Below are positions 4,935-6,672 of a stretch of 6,672 bases of DNA, piece by piece. Under the pieces are notes generated by a model. That model searched no databases. It had not been told where the DNA came from and was given only the letters and a program-made list of their open reading frames with translations. The stretch's first letter is position 1. The number at the start of each line of letters is the position of its first letter. Source of the DNA: an uncultured Lachnospiraceae bacterium (lineage in GTDB: Bacteria > Bacillota > Clostridia > Lachnospirales > Lachnospiraceae); NCBI GenBank assembly GCA_905236585.1, contig CAJOQZ010000282.1, positions 1-6,672 on the forward strand, written 5' to 3'. Both the position numbers and the translations under genes were made by a program.

Positions 4935-6672
4935 TTAATCGATCATTCCAAACGCCCTCGATTTCTGCCGGTAGAAGATCAGGTAGAAACTCGGCAGCAG
5001 AAGCAGGATCAGCAGCGTCGAGGTAATCAGTCCCCCGGTGATGATCAGCGCCATGCCCTGCATGACGACGGTGCCGTTGCCGATGCCAAGCGCCATTGGG
5101 ATCATGGAAAGGATCGTCGTCAGTGTCGTCATAAGAATGGGACGGAGCCGCAGGCTTCCGCTTCGAACCAGGGCTTCTTCTACATTTAAGCCCTGTTCTT
5201 CAATCAGGATATTTGCGGTATCGACATACAGGATGCCGTTGTTGACGACGATTCCGACCAGCATCAGAATCCCCATAAGCGACGTCATGCTGATCGTGCT
5301 TCCCGTGATAAAAAGGAGGAAGAACGATCCAATCAGGGAGAAGGGGATCGAAAGCATGACCATCAGAGAAAACCGCGGGGATTCAAACTGAATCGCCATG
5401 ACGAGGAAGATCAGAAAGATTGCCGTTGCAATCGCTTTCCCTAATGCCGAGAATTCTTCATTCATCATTTCCGTCAAAGAATTTTCCGTCAGGTTGACAT
5501 TATCCGGAAGACCGTTTTTTGCCACGAGATCATCCATTGCATCCTGCACATCGCTTTCGTCTTCGTCGAGGCAGGTGGCGGAGATCGTCGCCTGATATCT
5601 GCCGTCCTGCTTGGTGATGGTGTCCTGCCCGTCCGTATATTCCAGCGTGGCAATTTCCGAGATCGGCACGGATACGCCGCTTGCAGAAGAGATAAAAGCG
5701 TTCATCAGGTTGTTCGCGTTGTCATAGGTTCCTTTTGGAAATTCGAGGAATACGCTGTATTCCGAACCTTCGCTGGAAATCTTCATTGCCTCGCTGCCGC
5801 TTACCATGTTATAAAGCGTACCGGCAACCTGTGCGGGCGTGAGCCCGTAACTTGCCGCCATCAGCGGGTCGACAACAATCTCGATCTGCGTGGAAGCCGT
5901 TTCCATGCTTGAAGAAACGGAAAGGGCGCCGGGGATCTGGCGTACCTGATCGGCAAGCGCCGATGCTGCCTCCTTTACCGTATCCAGTTCATATCCTTCG
6001 ATTACGAGTTCCGGACCGCTTGACATCATGGACATGGAAGAGTCGGCGCTTGAAATCTCGATATCCGCGTTTGACAGTTCCCGAAGCCGCGTAGTCAGTT
6101 CGGCTTTGATCTCGTCCATTTCCATTGAGCGGTCTTTTTTCAGATTGACCGTAAAAGTCGCGGAAGAGCCGCTGCCGAACGAGCCGGAATACATGGAAGA
6201 CCCCCCGACGGACATGCTGTAACTTTCCACATCATCATAGCCGGTGATGATATCCTCGATCATCTGCGCCTGTTCGTCAATGGCGGTCAGTTTCGTTCCG
6301 CTGCGGTAGGTTGCCGTTATGGTGATGGAGTCGCCCTCCGTCTGCGTCATCAGTTCCTGATCCGTCATGGAAAAAAGAACGAATGCGAGAACCAGTAGAA
6401 GGACGGATACGGCAAGCGTCAGTTTCTTGCGGTACATCAGGCGTGGAATATTTCTGTCATACCACGCGTAGGCTTTTTCCAAAATCCGATTGATCGGCAC
6501 GTCGTCCTTTGCCTGCGGCTTGAATAACGCGAAAAACAAGGGTACGAAAGCCATAGCGGAAAGAAGGGAAGAAATCATCGCAAATACGATCGTCCACCCG
6601 AGTTGGGCGAACATCTGTCCCGACATGCCCTTCATGGTGGCGAGCGGAACATAAACGACGATGGTGGTGATA
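4935..6672 (-). CDS. RND-family efflux transporter permease, C-terminal portion (5' end outside window)
   Basis: This is the C-terminal 578 residues of an inner-membrane RND (AcrB/HAE1-like) proton-driven exporter; complete members are about 1000 residues or more. The frame is open to the window edge, and conserved sequence (TTIVVYVPLA) precedes the first in-window Met, so the start lies beyond 6672. Counting from the edge, visible parts are the end of the N-terminal membrane bundle (about 1-50, including VYVPLATMKGMSGQ), an amphipathic linker, a membrane segment at about 84-101, a large extracytoplasmic porter/docking region (about 102-410), and five membrane segments with the hallmark LMGILMLVGIVVNNGILYVD (465-484) and RLRPILMTTLTTILSMIPMALG (508-529). 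The Lys of AcrB's proton relay (Lys940) aligns with Asn477. Ser/Met-rich stretches occur in the porter region. Substrate cannot be inferred; no adaptor subunit or outer-membrane channel gene is in view. It converges on the diguanylate cyclase gene with a shared terminator. Confidence 0.95.
   Translation of the reverse strand, partial: ITTIVVYVPLATMKGMSGQMFAQLGWTIVFAMISSLLSAMAFVPLFFALFKPQAKDDVPINRILEKAYAWYDRNIPRLMYRKKLTLAVSVLLLVLAFVLFSMTDQELMTQTEGDSITITATYRSGTKLTAIDEQAQMIEDIITGYDDVESYSMSVGGSSMYSGSFGSGSSATFTVNLKKDRSMEMDEIKAELTTRLRELSNADIEISSADSSMSMMSSGPELVIEGYELDTVKEAASALADQVRQIPGALSVSSSMETASTQIEIVVDPLMAASYGLTPAQVAGTLYNMVSGSEAMKISSEGSEYSVFLEFPKGTYDNANNLMNAFISSASGVSVPISEIATLEYTDGQDTITKQDGRYQATISATCLDEDESDVQDAMDDLVAKNGLPDNVNLTENSLTEMMNEEFSALGKAIATAIFLIFLVMAIQFESPRFSLMVMLSIPFSLIGSFFLLFITGSTISMTSLMGILMLVGIVVNNGILYVDTANILIEEQGLNVEEALVRSGSLRLRPILMTTLTTILSMIPMALGIGNGTVVMQGMALIITGGLITSTLLILLLLPSFYLIFYRQKSRAFGMID

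Noticed and set aside
4905..5189. Plus-strand open frame opposite the end of the RND gene
   Set aside because: It is antisense to conserved RND membrane segments, rich in Arg/Gln/His, and preceded by the bidirectional terminator.
5852..6094. Plus-strand open frame opposite the RND porter region
   Set aside because: Arg/Pro/Ser-rich shadow of the minus-strand coding sequence, with no supporting signals.

Overview
The window looks like chromosomal housekeeping and signalling DNA from a Gram-positive anaerobe of the Clostridia, most probably Lachnospiraceae. The grounds are AGGAGG-type ribosome sites, sigma-A-like promoters, a GGDEF domain with the 'VGNKAAY' style often seen in that family, a YczE-type membrane protein, and close gene packing. 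This placement is by protein style only; no marker gene is present.

Layout. Positions 1-2121 (+) hold a nucleoside-salvage cluster: the C-terminal half of phosphopentomutase (deoB, cut by the window start), a YczE-family membrane protein starting 1 nt after the deoB stop, and a trimeric-type purine nucleoside phosphorylase (punA). PunA releases (deoxy)ribose-1-phosphate from purine nucleosides, and DeoB isomerises it to the 5-phosphate for central metabolism. The membrane protein between them has no known role in this pathway.

A well-formed promoter (TTGAAA-16-TATAAT with an extended -10) follows punA directly. It drives a 50-residue small ORF and, 4 nt later, a PfkB-fold protein whose catalytic GAGD motif reads GEGN. 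This is the part of the window most likely to hold something undescribed: a possibly inactive sugar/nucleoside kinase with a tiny upstream partner, next to nucleoside salvage genes.

A second promoter-like element overlaps the end of the kinase gene and the left arm of a hairpin. It probably drives a membrane-bound diguanylate cyclase with an extracellular sensor region and a GGDEF domain that lacks the product-inhibition RxxD site. A hairpin with T-rich flanks on both strands separates this gene from a convergent, 5'-truncated RND-type efflux transporter on the minus strand, which runs off the window end.

I see no CRISPR array, tRNA, rRNA, insertion sequence, phage gene or integration site. 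No complete novel system is evident; the leads are the degenerate kinase with its small ORF and the membrane protein in the deoB-punA operon.
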